This document shows, piece by piece, positions 22,181-32,311 of a DNA stretch of 64,000 bases (its first letter is position 1; every line of letters starts with the position of its first letter). Where the stretch lies: positions 40,300,830-40,364,829 of the forward strand of contig NC_052353.1 in assembly GCF_009727055.1 (NCBI RefSeq), read 5' to 3'. The DNA comes from Benincasa hispida (lineage: Eukaryota; Streptophyta; Magnoliopsida; Cucurbitales; Cucurbitaceae). The notes under the pieces were generated by a model. It was not told the DNA's origin, ran no database searches, and saw nothing but the letters and a program-made list of their open reading frames with translations. Both the position numbers and the translations under genes were made by a program.

Positions 22181-23787
22181 AGGAAAACCATGTAAAGAGT
22201 TGGTGAAGACACCTAAAAGGGTGTGTGTGTTGAATGTACATGCTGAAGACACCTAAAAATGCATGCAAGTAGAAGTTGGTGCAAGGAGGGGGGCTTGAGA
22301 CTAGTACAAATAGGGGAAAGAGGGGTTTAGTTTTTCCATTCCACTCGAGAAAATTTTGATTTTGTTGAGCCAAATTAAAGATATTTGAGTGTAGAAAACA
22401 TCACTGGGCTGCCAGAGTAATCCAATTTTAAGAGACCTAGAAAAACTTGGAAGGAAGGAAGAAAAGTCAGACTGCCGCAGAGGCCAGCATCCAAGTACCC
22501 AGCCACTTTACATCTAGCTGCCGCATGCTTCATCAACATATCTCGAGCGCACCCATTCAGACCCCACACATCCTCCCGCTTGCAATCACCCACATGGACG
22601 CAGTACTTGCACCTTGCCCTACTGTGCGGCCAACCTAACGCACGCTTGTGCCCATGTACGCATCCATCGTATCCACTAATGCCCATGCCTAAACGGTGCC
22701 CACCCATCTGCCATGTCTAGCACCCAACCCAATAGCAACCTTGCATTTGTGTGTGCTAGCAGCACCACTAGCACCCTTTTGCATGTCCGTTCATTAGCCA
22801 TCTTAGACTACCCCAAATGCATGCTCAACACATCTCTTACTGCCCTTTGAGTTCTGAAACACCTAGTTTGGATTATTTTGTATTAGTAAGCTAAGTTTAA
22901 GGCCATAAAGGTATTCTAAGGTTATTATAGCCCTAATTTTAATTCTAAGCTAATCTAGGACAAATTTAGGGCAAGTTGGGATTTAAAAAAACCAAGATTC
23001 CAAAAAAAGATGAGGAAGTTGGGAAGGTTTGGAGGAAAAAGAATCCTTGCTGGTGAATTTAGAGTGGTTTATTTTTAAATATTTTGGTTGATGTTATATA
23101 CATATATAGTAGTATATATATGTATGATCTAGAGTTATTGGCATGATCTGTATTACATGTTTTTTCCTGGTTGAAAATCTTGGATTTAAATTGATCTATG
23201 GTTTGTACAAAAGAATGTTTTCTACCAGTTTGTATACACTATTTCAGTATGTTATGTGTGGAAAAAGGAAATGTGTAAACCTTTAGTTTGAGAAAATCAT
23301 ATTTTACTGTGGTTTGAGGAACATGATTTCAAACATTGAAGTTTGCTTGTTGTACCCTAATGGACCGCACGGGATGGTCAAAAGATCTGTGGATCGAGAT
23401 TTTATGTTTGTGACCGAGTCTCCCATTGGATAGTCAAAATATCTCTACATCTAATATTTGAGTCAGTGGAGGAAATCTCGTATAGGATGGATAGAGGGAC
23501 TGCAGGCCAGCTCTAAGCCTATGATGAGATTCTATGTTGACATGTGTACATGGTTGGGTTATATTTTATTCGGAGACTGATTTTTAGAACTTGGTTATGG
23601 TTTACATGGATTTATTCCTTGTTATGTTCAAGGAAATCTATGATCATGCCATATTACTATTTATTATGCTCATGCTCATATTTTAAAATTTAAACAAGTA
23701 TTTCGATATTCTGGTACTATTTACATCGAAAAATATTTATAAAAGGTTTTCAAAAGAAAAATCTATGTTCATATTATGATCACCACT
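22181..23787 (+). repeat. Gypsy LTR, left part
   Basis: From about 23486 this aligns with the LTR at 1-300 ('ggatggatagagggactgcaggcc', 'ttctatgttgacatgtgta'). Upstream to 22181 it continues as LTR-like DNA with a possible promoter region (22310-22370). It is cut by an insertion at 23788 and resumes at 25282. Its true left end is not visible; the 5' LTR of Copia C abuts it. The 110-codon minus frame at 22375-22707 is not gene-like. Confidence 0.68.
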
Positions 23788-25281
23788 TGTTGTGCTCAGA
23801 GAATGGGCTTCGTAAACCTCCCCTCCACAATCAAACAATATTTATGATTCATCGAATCGACTACTTATACTACTAGGTAGCACAAGCGATAAGTCCGGAT
23901 TCGAACCTTAGGGGGGCCTAAGATAGAATCTCTTCTAAGCTAAATTCGCCTTTGAAAAGCAATAAAAACAGGGGGGATTTTGATTTGGTTGACAGGAAAA
24001 ACTAAATACGAAAATTAAATTGTAGAAAAGTAAGATGGATTGAGAAAGAGAGAGATGGAGCCACAAGATTACCTTCATCGATTTAGAGATCGGTGAGTTA
24101 TCTATAAATCTAATCATCGATTAATCATAAAAACATTCTTGAATTAACTATTTCTTAAGTCTAATCAAATGTAGGAAAATCCCATAGAAACTCCAATGGA
24201 AAATCAACATGTCGTCAATTCCTAAATTAACCTAATGTTGTCACACCAACCATTTCATTTAGTTAATCACATCACATTCTTGGATTGGCTAGGACTTAAG
24301 CAAGAATGACCAATTCTAACCTAATGCATTTACAATGTTTAGGTTTCGTTATCTCTTAAGTGATCCTAGAAGCTGAGCAATCAAGGCATAATTATAACAA
24401 AAACCTATTGCTGCTGTATTAAGCATGCTTTCGATGCAATTACGGACAACAAGAGCAAACTAACGTACAAGAGATTAAGTCGTCAATTCAATCTACCTAT
24501 ATTCTCATTCTAGAAATTCAAACAAAGATTGGAAAATAAGTAAGAAACAACAAGATCAAGAAGAACTCATAAGAAATCTCATTAAATTTAAAGAAAACCG
24601 CTACAGATCTCAAAACCGACGTAATAGCCTTCAATCATTCATCATATCCGAATCACGAGGTCGAGATTTGACATTAAAGTTCAAAATATAAGGAAATCTC
24701 ATGAGTTCTGGCCTAAAATAGCCAAAACCAAGCAAAATGCACTCAAAGTCGGCCTAACTCTCCTCTCTCTTTACCTAATTCGGAAAGAAAAGATATTATT
24801 ATAGCCACAACGCGACATTGGGATGAGCGTAGTTACGCTGGCTTTTTCTCGGTGTAGCATAATTACTCGGTGGGTTACACTATCAATGATCAGGCGCACA
24901 TGTTTTCTTCGGTCAATATCCATAGTGTAATTACGCTATGATTAGGCGTTGTTACGCTGCAAGAAAAGAAGCTCCCAGGTCTTCAACGCAAGGTTAGAGT
25001 GTAAAGAAAGGGTCGTTATGTTGTATGGATTACTTGCTTTCTGCCTTTCAGTGTAGAGCTATGCTCGATGGAGGCTAATTACACTAACTTCAAGGGTATT
25101 TTGGTAATTTTTCTCCTTTGAACATCAAATGCTCAAATTAATTCATTAACCCCGAATGACTTTAAATGCTCAATTCTACCTCTTGAGTGCTCAATACCTA
25201 CAAAGTAGCATAATAAACATACAAAATTCATAAACAAACCTAAACTAAGCTAAGGAAAATAGCATTTTTATGGTGTTATCA
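23788..25281. mobile_element. 1,494-bp insertion with TG...CA ends inside a Gypsy LTR
   Basis: The flanks read ATCACCACT (23779-23787) and ATCACCTCT (25278-25286). Removing the insert gives a segment that aligns without gaps, by eye, to 301-330 of the sister LTR. With TG...CA ends the 5-bp duplications are CCACT/CCTCT, as for a solo LTR or short LTR element. A 9-bp duplication would instead suggest a MULE. There are no coding frames. A TTACGC-type palindrome cluster lies at 24815-24965. Confidence 0.62.
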
Positions 25282-25668
25282 CCTCTCATTGGGTTTCTTA
25301 GTTCATGTTTTCCAAATGTTTTATTTTTCCTCCCCCATCCACCTCCAGGTAGCAATGGAAAAGAGTTATGAGGTGTCGCTTGAGGTCAATGTCTATCACA
25401 CTACATGATTAATTATTTATCTTAACTATTTGAGGGTCTTTAAAGTCTGGTTATGAGTATTGAAGTTAGGAATTTGTAAATACATGATGATAAATATTAA
25501 AACCTGATTGTAATAAAGTAAACTATTTATAATTAAGCAATCTTCTAGATTATATAAGTTGTGGGCAAAAAAGACTAGAGTGGACAGTAGATATCACAAA
25601 AGAGTGGTATTTACTGTTTTCATGTCTCCTTCTAGGTGAAAGAGGTAGACTCTGGAGGGGGTGTGACA
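25282..25668 (+). repeat. Gypsy LTR, right part
   Basis: It resumes the LTR cut at 23787, matches 317-677 closely and ends GGGGGTGTGACA at 25668. Shared blocks include 'ctccaggtag', 'gtgtcgcttgaggtcaa' and 'ttgtaataaagtaaacta'. It marks the right edge of the retroelement cluster; unique-looking DNA follows. Confidence 0.8.
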
Positions 25669-26754
25669 CTACACAATTTCTCCATCATCCAAAAACTCTC
25701 ACCAGTCTGTCTCACTCGTTAGAATCACTCCTCGACATCTCTCGATTCCACACCGTCACTCCTTGTTCTTGCTACTAAGTTTATCTTCTACTTTTTTTCT
25801 CGATTTTATCTCCATCAGTAATACTCTATACTACTATTGATGTTTTTTTGTCATTTGAGATTCGAAGGCACCTGATAAGTTGAATGGAATCGAATTAAAT
25901 GCTTAGAAATCTTGATTTGGGTTGTGAAGATTAAGAGTTGTTTTCTTGGGTTTGTTTTCTTTTCATTGCTATATATTATTGTTATTATTATTCTCTTGGA
26001 TCTCATGGAAAAGGGGGAGAAAAGAAAGGGAATGGAAGAACACAAACTTTAATGGAAAACAAAGACACCAAAAAAAGGTGGTAATTACAGGAAGGAAGGA
26101 ATAAGGACAGTTGTAGATTCGATTAAAGTATCTTATACTAGTCTTCGAGTTGTGAAAACTTGCTGTTCGTAGTTTTGAATTTATTCGAAATGCTCAATTA
26201 AGATTTATGGCAGATTTTAGGCAAGAATATCCCTCTTGAATATTCTCTCAATTCGATTGAGGTTTTCGAATTGAATTCTAACATGTAAATTTTGTTTTGA
26301 TTGTATAGATTTCAAGGAAGTTGACAATTGTTCAATGAAGTGAAATTTGGATTGAGAATTATAGGATTTTTTTATCGAGGTAAGTATTTTTCACATCTAT
26401 TCGAAAATGTAATTTTGACTATTGGGATTTGATAAGAGTTTGAAAGTACATTTTGAATGTTTGAAAGTATGTTTTTTTGACTTTAAGATTTACTAAAATA
26501 GTTTTATGTAATTTTAATTATTTATGAGAAATGAAAATATATGACTAATTTTAATAGCTTTATAATTGTTCCTATGAAGTTTTGGATTAGCTTCAGGCTT
26601 CTTCAATACTTTTCAACTAGGACCCATGAGTCATTTTCGGTAAGTTTTAGGTGTTAAAACTATGTTAAAATCATTCCAGGTTCAATTAATGTACTATAAA
26701 ATAGTTTATAATCCGTAGGGATTCTCTTTGTATTTCAAGACTAGTTCGAAGTAT
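25669..26754. other. Intergenic DNA, no gene recognised
   Basis: The first 150 bp are pyrimidine-rich ('cacaatttctccatcatcc', 'cactcctcgacatctctcg') and could be a 5' untranslated exon of an unseen gene, but no coding frame follows. The rest is AT-rich. Confidence 0.4.
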
Positions 26755-27330
26755 GCTATAAGTAACTTTGTTTATATTTATGCATTTTTATAAATGAAAA
26801 TGGTTGTTATTAGTCTTTTCTCTTAATTTGATAGGCTTACTTGTTTGGATTCATAAATAATTTTTCATTGAGTTGTTTATAGTGTCTATTGAGTTCATCG
26901 TACTTCATGAGTTTTATTACCTTGTTAACCTTTTTTTTTTTTTTGTAAGTTGAGTTATTTGTGTTTAATTGTTATAATTTCTTTTTGTTTATGTATATGC
27001 ATTTGTCAAAGTGAATTTGAGTTCTATAATTCTTTTTTCTTAATTTCGATAAGCTTATTTGGGTTGATAAATTTATTTATGGATTCCATTGAATTGTACA
27101 TGTATTATATCTTTATAAGTTTTTTCTTCTTCTTTCTTTTTTTTTTTTTTTTTTTTTTATGTCTAGGCATTTTGTCAAATGAATTTGGATTCTATTGGTC
27201 GTTTCTCTTACTTTTAATAAGTTTACTTGTTTGGATTGATAAGTTTTTGGTTCCATTGAATTGTTTGTGTTTATAAGGTTATAAGTATTTTTGTTTGCTT
27301 TTATGCATTTTTCTAAAATAGTCTGCTAGA
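26755..27330. repeat. Diverged tandem repeat, four copies of about 140-220 bp
   Basis: A block containing 'tatgcatttt', then 'tctcttaatttgataggcttacttg', then 'ttccattgaattg' recurs from about 26768, 26983, 27155 and 27291 with changes. Poly-T tracts at 26930-26944 and 27139-27160 lie within it. The open frame at 26950-27276 is a low-complexity Phe/Leu run, not a gene. Confidence 0.6.
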
Positions 27331-28029
27331 CTTGCTTTCTTTGATTTTGTCCTTTTTCTTCGGAGTACTTTCACGTTAAAACTTCGTTTGGTCATTTTTC
27401 TTATAGTACCCCATTACAATTTTTCAAAATGTTATATTATTTACTTATCTTTTATATCAAGTGGCCTGAAATGAGGGGAAAGGTCAATGAAGAAAGCCAA
27501 AGAAATAGGACAAAAAAGAACATTTCAAGGACTAAAGTTCAAAAACCATTTGAATTCTAAGGTATTTCTTTTCCATATATCCTGGTTGGCAGCTTTCTAG
27601 TACCATTACCAAATTTATTCTCATTGTGGTGTTTTTTTTTCCCTCCATTTCCTCATGGTATTTAATGACGAATGTACCCTTTGTTAATTTGTTCATGCAA
27701 TAAATTAATTAAGAACCATCATGATTTTATAAGATTTTCTTCATAATTACTTCCAAAATTTGGGGATTTTAAAATTAAATTTCAGAAATTTTTAAATTTC
27801 ATTCATGCGGTGTTTTTTTCCTTGTTATTTCTCTTTGTTTCTATCTTTTTATTTAAAAATCAAACTGCTAAATATTTAACATGGTCCATGGATAAGTAAA
27901 TATTTTATTCTTCCAAAATTTAGGGTTTTTTTTCTTTTTTAAATTTTGTTTGGAAGACCATCCTCAATAAGTGGATTTTGTCTTACTTTTTTATTGGTCT
28001 ACTCCTTTATGTTCCTCCTAACGGTGTTC

Positions 28030-28200
28030 GTGGGTTGGTTTGAGTTGGGTTAAGTTGGATTGAAGTACTTTTTGGACCCAACCAAATTGTTTGATTTGTT
28101 AATTTCCTCAACCCAAATAATTTTTATTAAAAAATAATTCAATCCAACCCAACCATAAAACAATTGGGTTGGGTTGGTTTGGGTTAATTCGATTATTTAT
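28030..28200. repeat. GGGTTGG-rich short repeat, MITE-like
   Basis: GTTGGTTTGAGTTGGG at the left, GGGTTGGGTTGGTTTGGG at the right, and CCAACCCAACC in between give direct and inverted copies of one motif within 170 bp, in AT-rich surroundings. I see no clear target duplication, so the class is open. Confidence 0.4.
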
Positions 28201-28655
28201 TTAAATTTAGGTTCTAAAAAGAAGTAAAATGTAAATACGAAAATACTTTGATTTAATTATTTTCATAGATTGAATTAAAATTTAAACATAATTTCAATCT
28301 ATATAATGAATTTTTTTCCAGAGTGCTAAAAACTATTTTTTACCAGTGCTAAAAAGCAGTTACCAGTGATGCCAACTTTTTCGATTTTTTAGAAAAAAAA
28401 TATTTACGGGAATGAAAGATTAGCAGCCTATTGTAATTAGATACATTAAAAAAAAATCCAATTCAATTATTAAAGCAAAGAGGAAATCTTTGTTTTGACC
28501 GACTCTTTTACTTTTGATCTACAAATCTAATATTTAAAGCTGTTTTTATTCAGAAAGTTTGAGAAAAAGATATAAAATTCTTTAATCCCATATAATCCTT
28601 CTCTGTAGTAAGCCATACGGCAAAACCATTCAACAGTTTATCATTCTTCCATCCT

Positions 28656-28663
28656 TATATAAA
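28656..28663 (+). promoter_or_regulatory. TATA box of the BSP gene
   Basis: TATATAAA lies 39 bp upstream of the start codon at 28702. The likely transcription start is about 28688, so the 5' leader would be very short. Confidence 0.7.
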
Positions 28664-28701
28664 CCAGCCAAGCTACCAAGCTCAGCTTCACAATAACAAC
28701 C

Positions 28702-30390
28702 ATGGCTTCCCATAAGATCATCTTCTTCCTTCTTTCTTTTCTCCTACTCTTACAGACAATTTCTGCGGTTCAGTTCACGGTCACCAACAAAGCCGTCGGA
28801 ACTCCCGGTGGCGTCCGCTTCAACAATGAAATCGGCATGGACTACAGCCGACAGATATTGGTAGCTGCCACTGATTTTATATGGAATATTTTCCGGCAAT
28901 GGTCCGCTGCAGACCGGAAGAATGTGCAGAAGGTTAGCCTGTTCATCGTCACAGACTACGACGGAGTGGCATTTGCTATCAACAACGAAATTCACATTAG
29001 TGCCGATTATATTGCAAACTATGGCGGGGACTTGAAGAGGGAGATAACAGGTGCTAAACGTATCCTCGATTTTGTGATTAATAAATTTTAATTCACCATT
29101 TGAAAATATCTTCGATACTCTCTCCTTTTATTGTGTGCTACGTCAATATATGCGTTTTCATATTACTCTACTTATTGTATGTCACGTGTCAGGTCATTTT
29201 TAAAAATAGGGTATTTGTTGTTTGAGACCACAAATATTTATAAAAGCAAAATGTAGGAGTCGAGATATTAACGTGAAGTTCACTAAATTTATATTTTAAA
29301 TAAAGGGAGATTAGAAATTTTCTATTTTTTAGAATTACTTATCAATTATAATAATTATGAATTATTTTTTTCGAAAAATGTCAATTTAGGGATATATATG
29401 ATATTATGTAAGCACAAAATTAATGGAAAATTCAAAAAAAAAATAATTTGACTACTTCTAAGACAATTTAAATTTTACTAAATTTTTATTTTAGGCCAAT
29501 TTTAAAGTAAAAATTTTATCAGACATTGAAAGGGAATGAAGGGAGGAATAATTATTCTTCTAGTTTTGGAATATGTCAACTACATTTAGACCTATGAATC
29601 TCAACCATTCAAACCGATAAAACTATCGTATTAAGAGTTCATTTAGATTGATTGGTGAAAAAAAGATTTTTTAAAAAACTCATTTTTATTTAAATATTTT
29701 TTTATAAAAAAAGATTAAAATACATTGGTGGCTAAATATTGTAATTTCTTCTAAAAATGACTTATTTTTTAAATTAAACACTTTAAAATGTATTCTAAAC
29801 ATATCTTAAATATTTAATTCATAATTCTTTTTAGATGTGCATTTATTTGTGTGCATCTCAATCCCATTATATATAATAAAAAAATGAGAAATACTTTTAG
29901 AACACTTTATGTGTAGATGATCAATTGAACTGCAAATTATCTTTTCAATGATACAATGGTATACCATGTGATAAACTATTATATTACATTTTAAATAGAA
30001 ACATCATGGACTCGTAAATTATTATATTTAATGTTTTTATTCATATTCTTAACGACAGGAGTATTATACCACGAAATGACTCATATCTGGCAGTGGAACG
30101 GGAAGCCGAGTGCACCGGGGGGGCTGATCGAAGGGATCGCCGATTACGTACGGTTGAAGTCGGGGTACATTCCGGGGCACTGGGTGGGGCCGGGCGGCGG
30201 GAGTGCGTGGGACGAAGGCTACGACGTGACGGCGAGATTTTTGGATTATTTAGAGGGGCTGAGAAATGGGTTCGTGGCGGAACTTAACCGGAGGCTAAAA
30301 AATGGCTACTCCGCCTATTACTTCGTGCAGTTGCTGGGGAAGCCGGTGGATCAGCTCTGGGCAGATTACAAGGCAGCCTATGGAAATTAG
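28702..30390 (+). CDS. Basic secretory protein (BSP family), putative secreted zinc peptidase, 2 exons
   Basis: Exon 1 is 28702-29050 and exon 2 is 30059-30390, 226 residues after splicing. The split codon is Gly117 (G|GA), and the donor CAG|GTGCT and acceptor ACGACAG|GA are canonical. Residues 1-22 form a signal peptide (MASHKIIFFLLSFLLLL...), with probable cleavage after ISA. The body has VQFTVTNKA at the mature start and the family block REITGVLYHEMTHIWQW across the intron. The zinc-binding motif HExxH is His121-Glu122-x-x-His125, followed by GGLIEGIADYVR (Glu141, Asp145). Length and architecture fit plant BSP/PR-17-like proteins, which are apoplastic, pathogen- or stress-induced and thought to be metallopeptidases. 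The substrate is unknown. The start is supported by the signal peptide and the CAACCATGG context. No stop or shift is seen, so it is probably functional. Confidence 0.94.
29051..30058 (+). other. BSP intron (1,008 bp)
   Basis: GT...AG, AT-rich, interrupting Gly117 just before the HExxH motif. Reading through gives a stop after 13 further codons, so splicing is needed. No inserted element is recognised in it. Confidence 0.88.
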
Positions 30391-30481
30391 GACTTTGATT
30401 ATTAGAAACAAGAAAATAAGGCTGTCTATGTAATTAATTATTAACTGCTTATTATGTGTATGCAATAGTTTTATAATTTGA

Positions 30482-30493
30482 AATAAAAATAAA
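30482..30493 (+). terminator. Polyadenylation signal, two AATAAA in a row
   Basis: AATAAAAATAAA lies 92 bp after the BSP stop codon, a plausible near-upstream poly(A) element for this gene. Confidence 0.6.
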
Positions 30494-30660
30494 GGAGGTC
30501 TTGGCCGGCTTTGTCATAAGGGTATGAATTATTGTTATTTAATTCAACTAAAAAGGGGGCTTAATTGGGGATTGCAACTCTAATTTGGTATATTTTAATG
30601 AACTAAATATTAAATCACTTGTGAGCACCGATAGTTTTTAAAACTTAATTGTTATAGTTT

Positions 30661-30668
30661 CTTTCTCT
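30661..30668. repeat. Target-site duplication CTTTCTCT, left copy
   Basis: Exact 8-bp repeat of 30924-30931, flanking the MITE. Eight bases is the hAT superfamily rule. Confidence 0.9.
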
Positions 30669-30923
30669 TAGGATTGGCAAAAATCTCCGCGAGATCGGGT
30701 CCCCATTCTGATCGAGGCAGGAAATTCTTGGTTTGACTGGAGATGGGTAAAACTGGAGATCCTAATCAGATTCCCGATCGGGGACGGGACGAGGACGGGG
30801 AGGATATCCCTGCCTCGTCCCCGATTAAAATTTTTATTTTTTTAATATATATATATAAACGAGGATGGGTCCTCGCGGGGATGAGGAGTTCCCCGCCTCA
30901 CCCCGACTCCGTTGCCAATCCTA
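30669..30923. mobile_element. hAT-type MITE, 255 bp, GC-rich
   Basis: Terminal inverted repeats TAGGATTGGCAA...TTGCCAATCCTA bound the element, with CTTTCTCT on both sides. The interior is rich in CGGGGACGGG/CCCCG runs, far above the local GC content, and has a TATATATATA core. It is non-coding and depends on a hAT transposase in trans. It lies about 280 bp downstream of the BSP gene. The 77-codon frame within it is not a gene. Confidence 0.9.
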
Positions 30924-31350
30924 CTTTCTCTAGTATGAGAATTGTGAAGATGGAGATTTCTAATCTCCAACTTTAAAGGAGAGAGTATACATATCAATTA
31001 TTGTTGAATTAAGTTTACTTATTGACTATTGATTATTGTTTTAATTTCTTCATATAGTTTTAATTATAGAGAATTAACCTACATTTACATTGTCATAATT
31101 ATTTATCAGTCCAATCAAAATGTTATGTCAAAACATAATAAGCAATAGAATCACTGACACAAAAAAATAGTATTAATTAAACATGAGATTACATCTCAAA
31201 AAATCGATTGACGATAAGAAAAATAATCATGAATCTTTTAATGATTAAGATGGTATCTCTTTAGGTTCATCTTTCTTGATTTGAATCCTTTGTTTTTTTT
31301 AGAGTGAATATTTGTTTGGGTTTTATAGGCGATTTTAATATCATATAAAA

Positions 31351-31919
31351 TGTTACATTTTGTGTGTTGGCAATATTTATTTATGGTTAGTAGATGTTAT
31401 CTGAGTTGTCTCTGTATTTGGTCAATTTGGTGAAGGGTCGTTTTCTAGAAATGCTATCTCTGCAAAATATTTTCCTTATGTGGAATATCTTATTTGCAGT
31501 ATTCTTGCATATCCTTTCCTACCCTGTGAATGATTATTTTTGGAAGGTAGAGTTGCTCTTCCTTATACCTGTCGTGCATATGTAAGGGCTCCTCACAGTG
31601 AAGTTAGAGTTGATCGTTTTGATAAATAGATTTGGAGAGTCGTGTGTCTTATGAATGTTCTTTCATCACAAGTGTTTGTTCTGTCTATCTTCAAAGATGT
31701 GAAAGATTGTTTTGCTGTGAGTTTGGAGATATACTCCAAGTCGGTTGAGTGCTTCATTTATATACTTCTTGAGAATGGATTCTCAAGCTTAGAGGGAGCC
31801 TAAGCTAAACTAGTAGAGTGATCCTTGCTTGAAAGGGAAAGATAAGGTGCAAGTAAAAGAGAGTCTCATGACTTTCAGGGAGCTTAAGTCCTGAGAAGAG
31901 GGAGTCTCAGTCTTATATT
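31351..31919 (+). repeat. Copia LTR fragment (same family as 42410-43363)
   Basis: It begins TGTTACATTTTGTGTG and aligns with the LTR at 42410 through 'tttccttatgtggaat', 'cttgagaa.ggattctcaagctt' and 'agggagtctcagtctta'. It is 3'-truncated where a different Copia LTR takes over near 31920. The type resembles long-LTR SIRE/Maximus elements, which is a tentative match. Confidence 0.72.
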
Positions 31920-32311
31920 AAGTACCATAAAATAGAAAAAGAACTATGGTTTATATGTTTCATGAGATGAAATATTAAAACTATAGGTTATAAATATAAT
32001 ATGATAAGTTGGTTATCATATTTTATTTATAATATATTAATTATATAATAATTTATTATTTTTCTCTAATAATCGATTGAGTGGGAGGTTATTGGAAGTT
32101 TTATGGTAACCGTGAGATAAAAGAAAAATTGTTTTCCCAAATTAGTGGTTGTTCCATTCGAAAATTTCTCACGAAAAACGTTATCAAGTAAAAGAGTTTT
32201 ACTAAGCAATAGTGTTGACAGAGTCTAAACGATCATGTAAAGAGTTGACTATATGATAGTTCCTCAGCTGATCGTTACTATATGATAGTTCCTCAGCTGA
32301 TCGTTACTACA
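31920..32311 (+). repeat. Copia LTR, + orientation, part 1 (interrupted)
   Basis: Same family as 7832-8940 ('aactatggtttatatg', 'ataggttataaatataatatga', 'gtgggaggttattgg'). It contains three partial tandem 29-bp units (32248-32311). It is interrupted exactly at CTACA (32307-32311) and resumes at 40234. Confidence 0.72.

Noticed and set aside
22375..22707. 110-codon minus-strand frame, Cys/Gly/His-rich
   Set aside because: Lies in Gypsy LTR sequence and has no recognisable domain; the complementary strand is equally open.
24815..25080. Possible tRNA or small RNA gene from palindromic TTACGC motifs
   Set aside because: No cloverleaf, anticodon arm or RNA polymerase III boxes could be arranged.
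26950..27276. 108-codon + frame with many Phe, Leu and Ile, membrane-like
   Set aside because: Produced by poly-T and AT-rich tandem repeats; no start context, homologue or conserved frame between repeat copies.
29051..29091. Unspliced BSP product of 129 residues ending at 29091
   Set aside because: It lacks the zinc-binding HExxH; canonical GT-AG splicing joins exon 2 in frame and recreates the family motif.
30743..30976. 77-codon + frame rich in Asp, Gly and Pro
   Set aside because: Lies almost wholly inside the hAT MITE.
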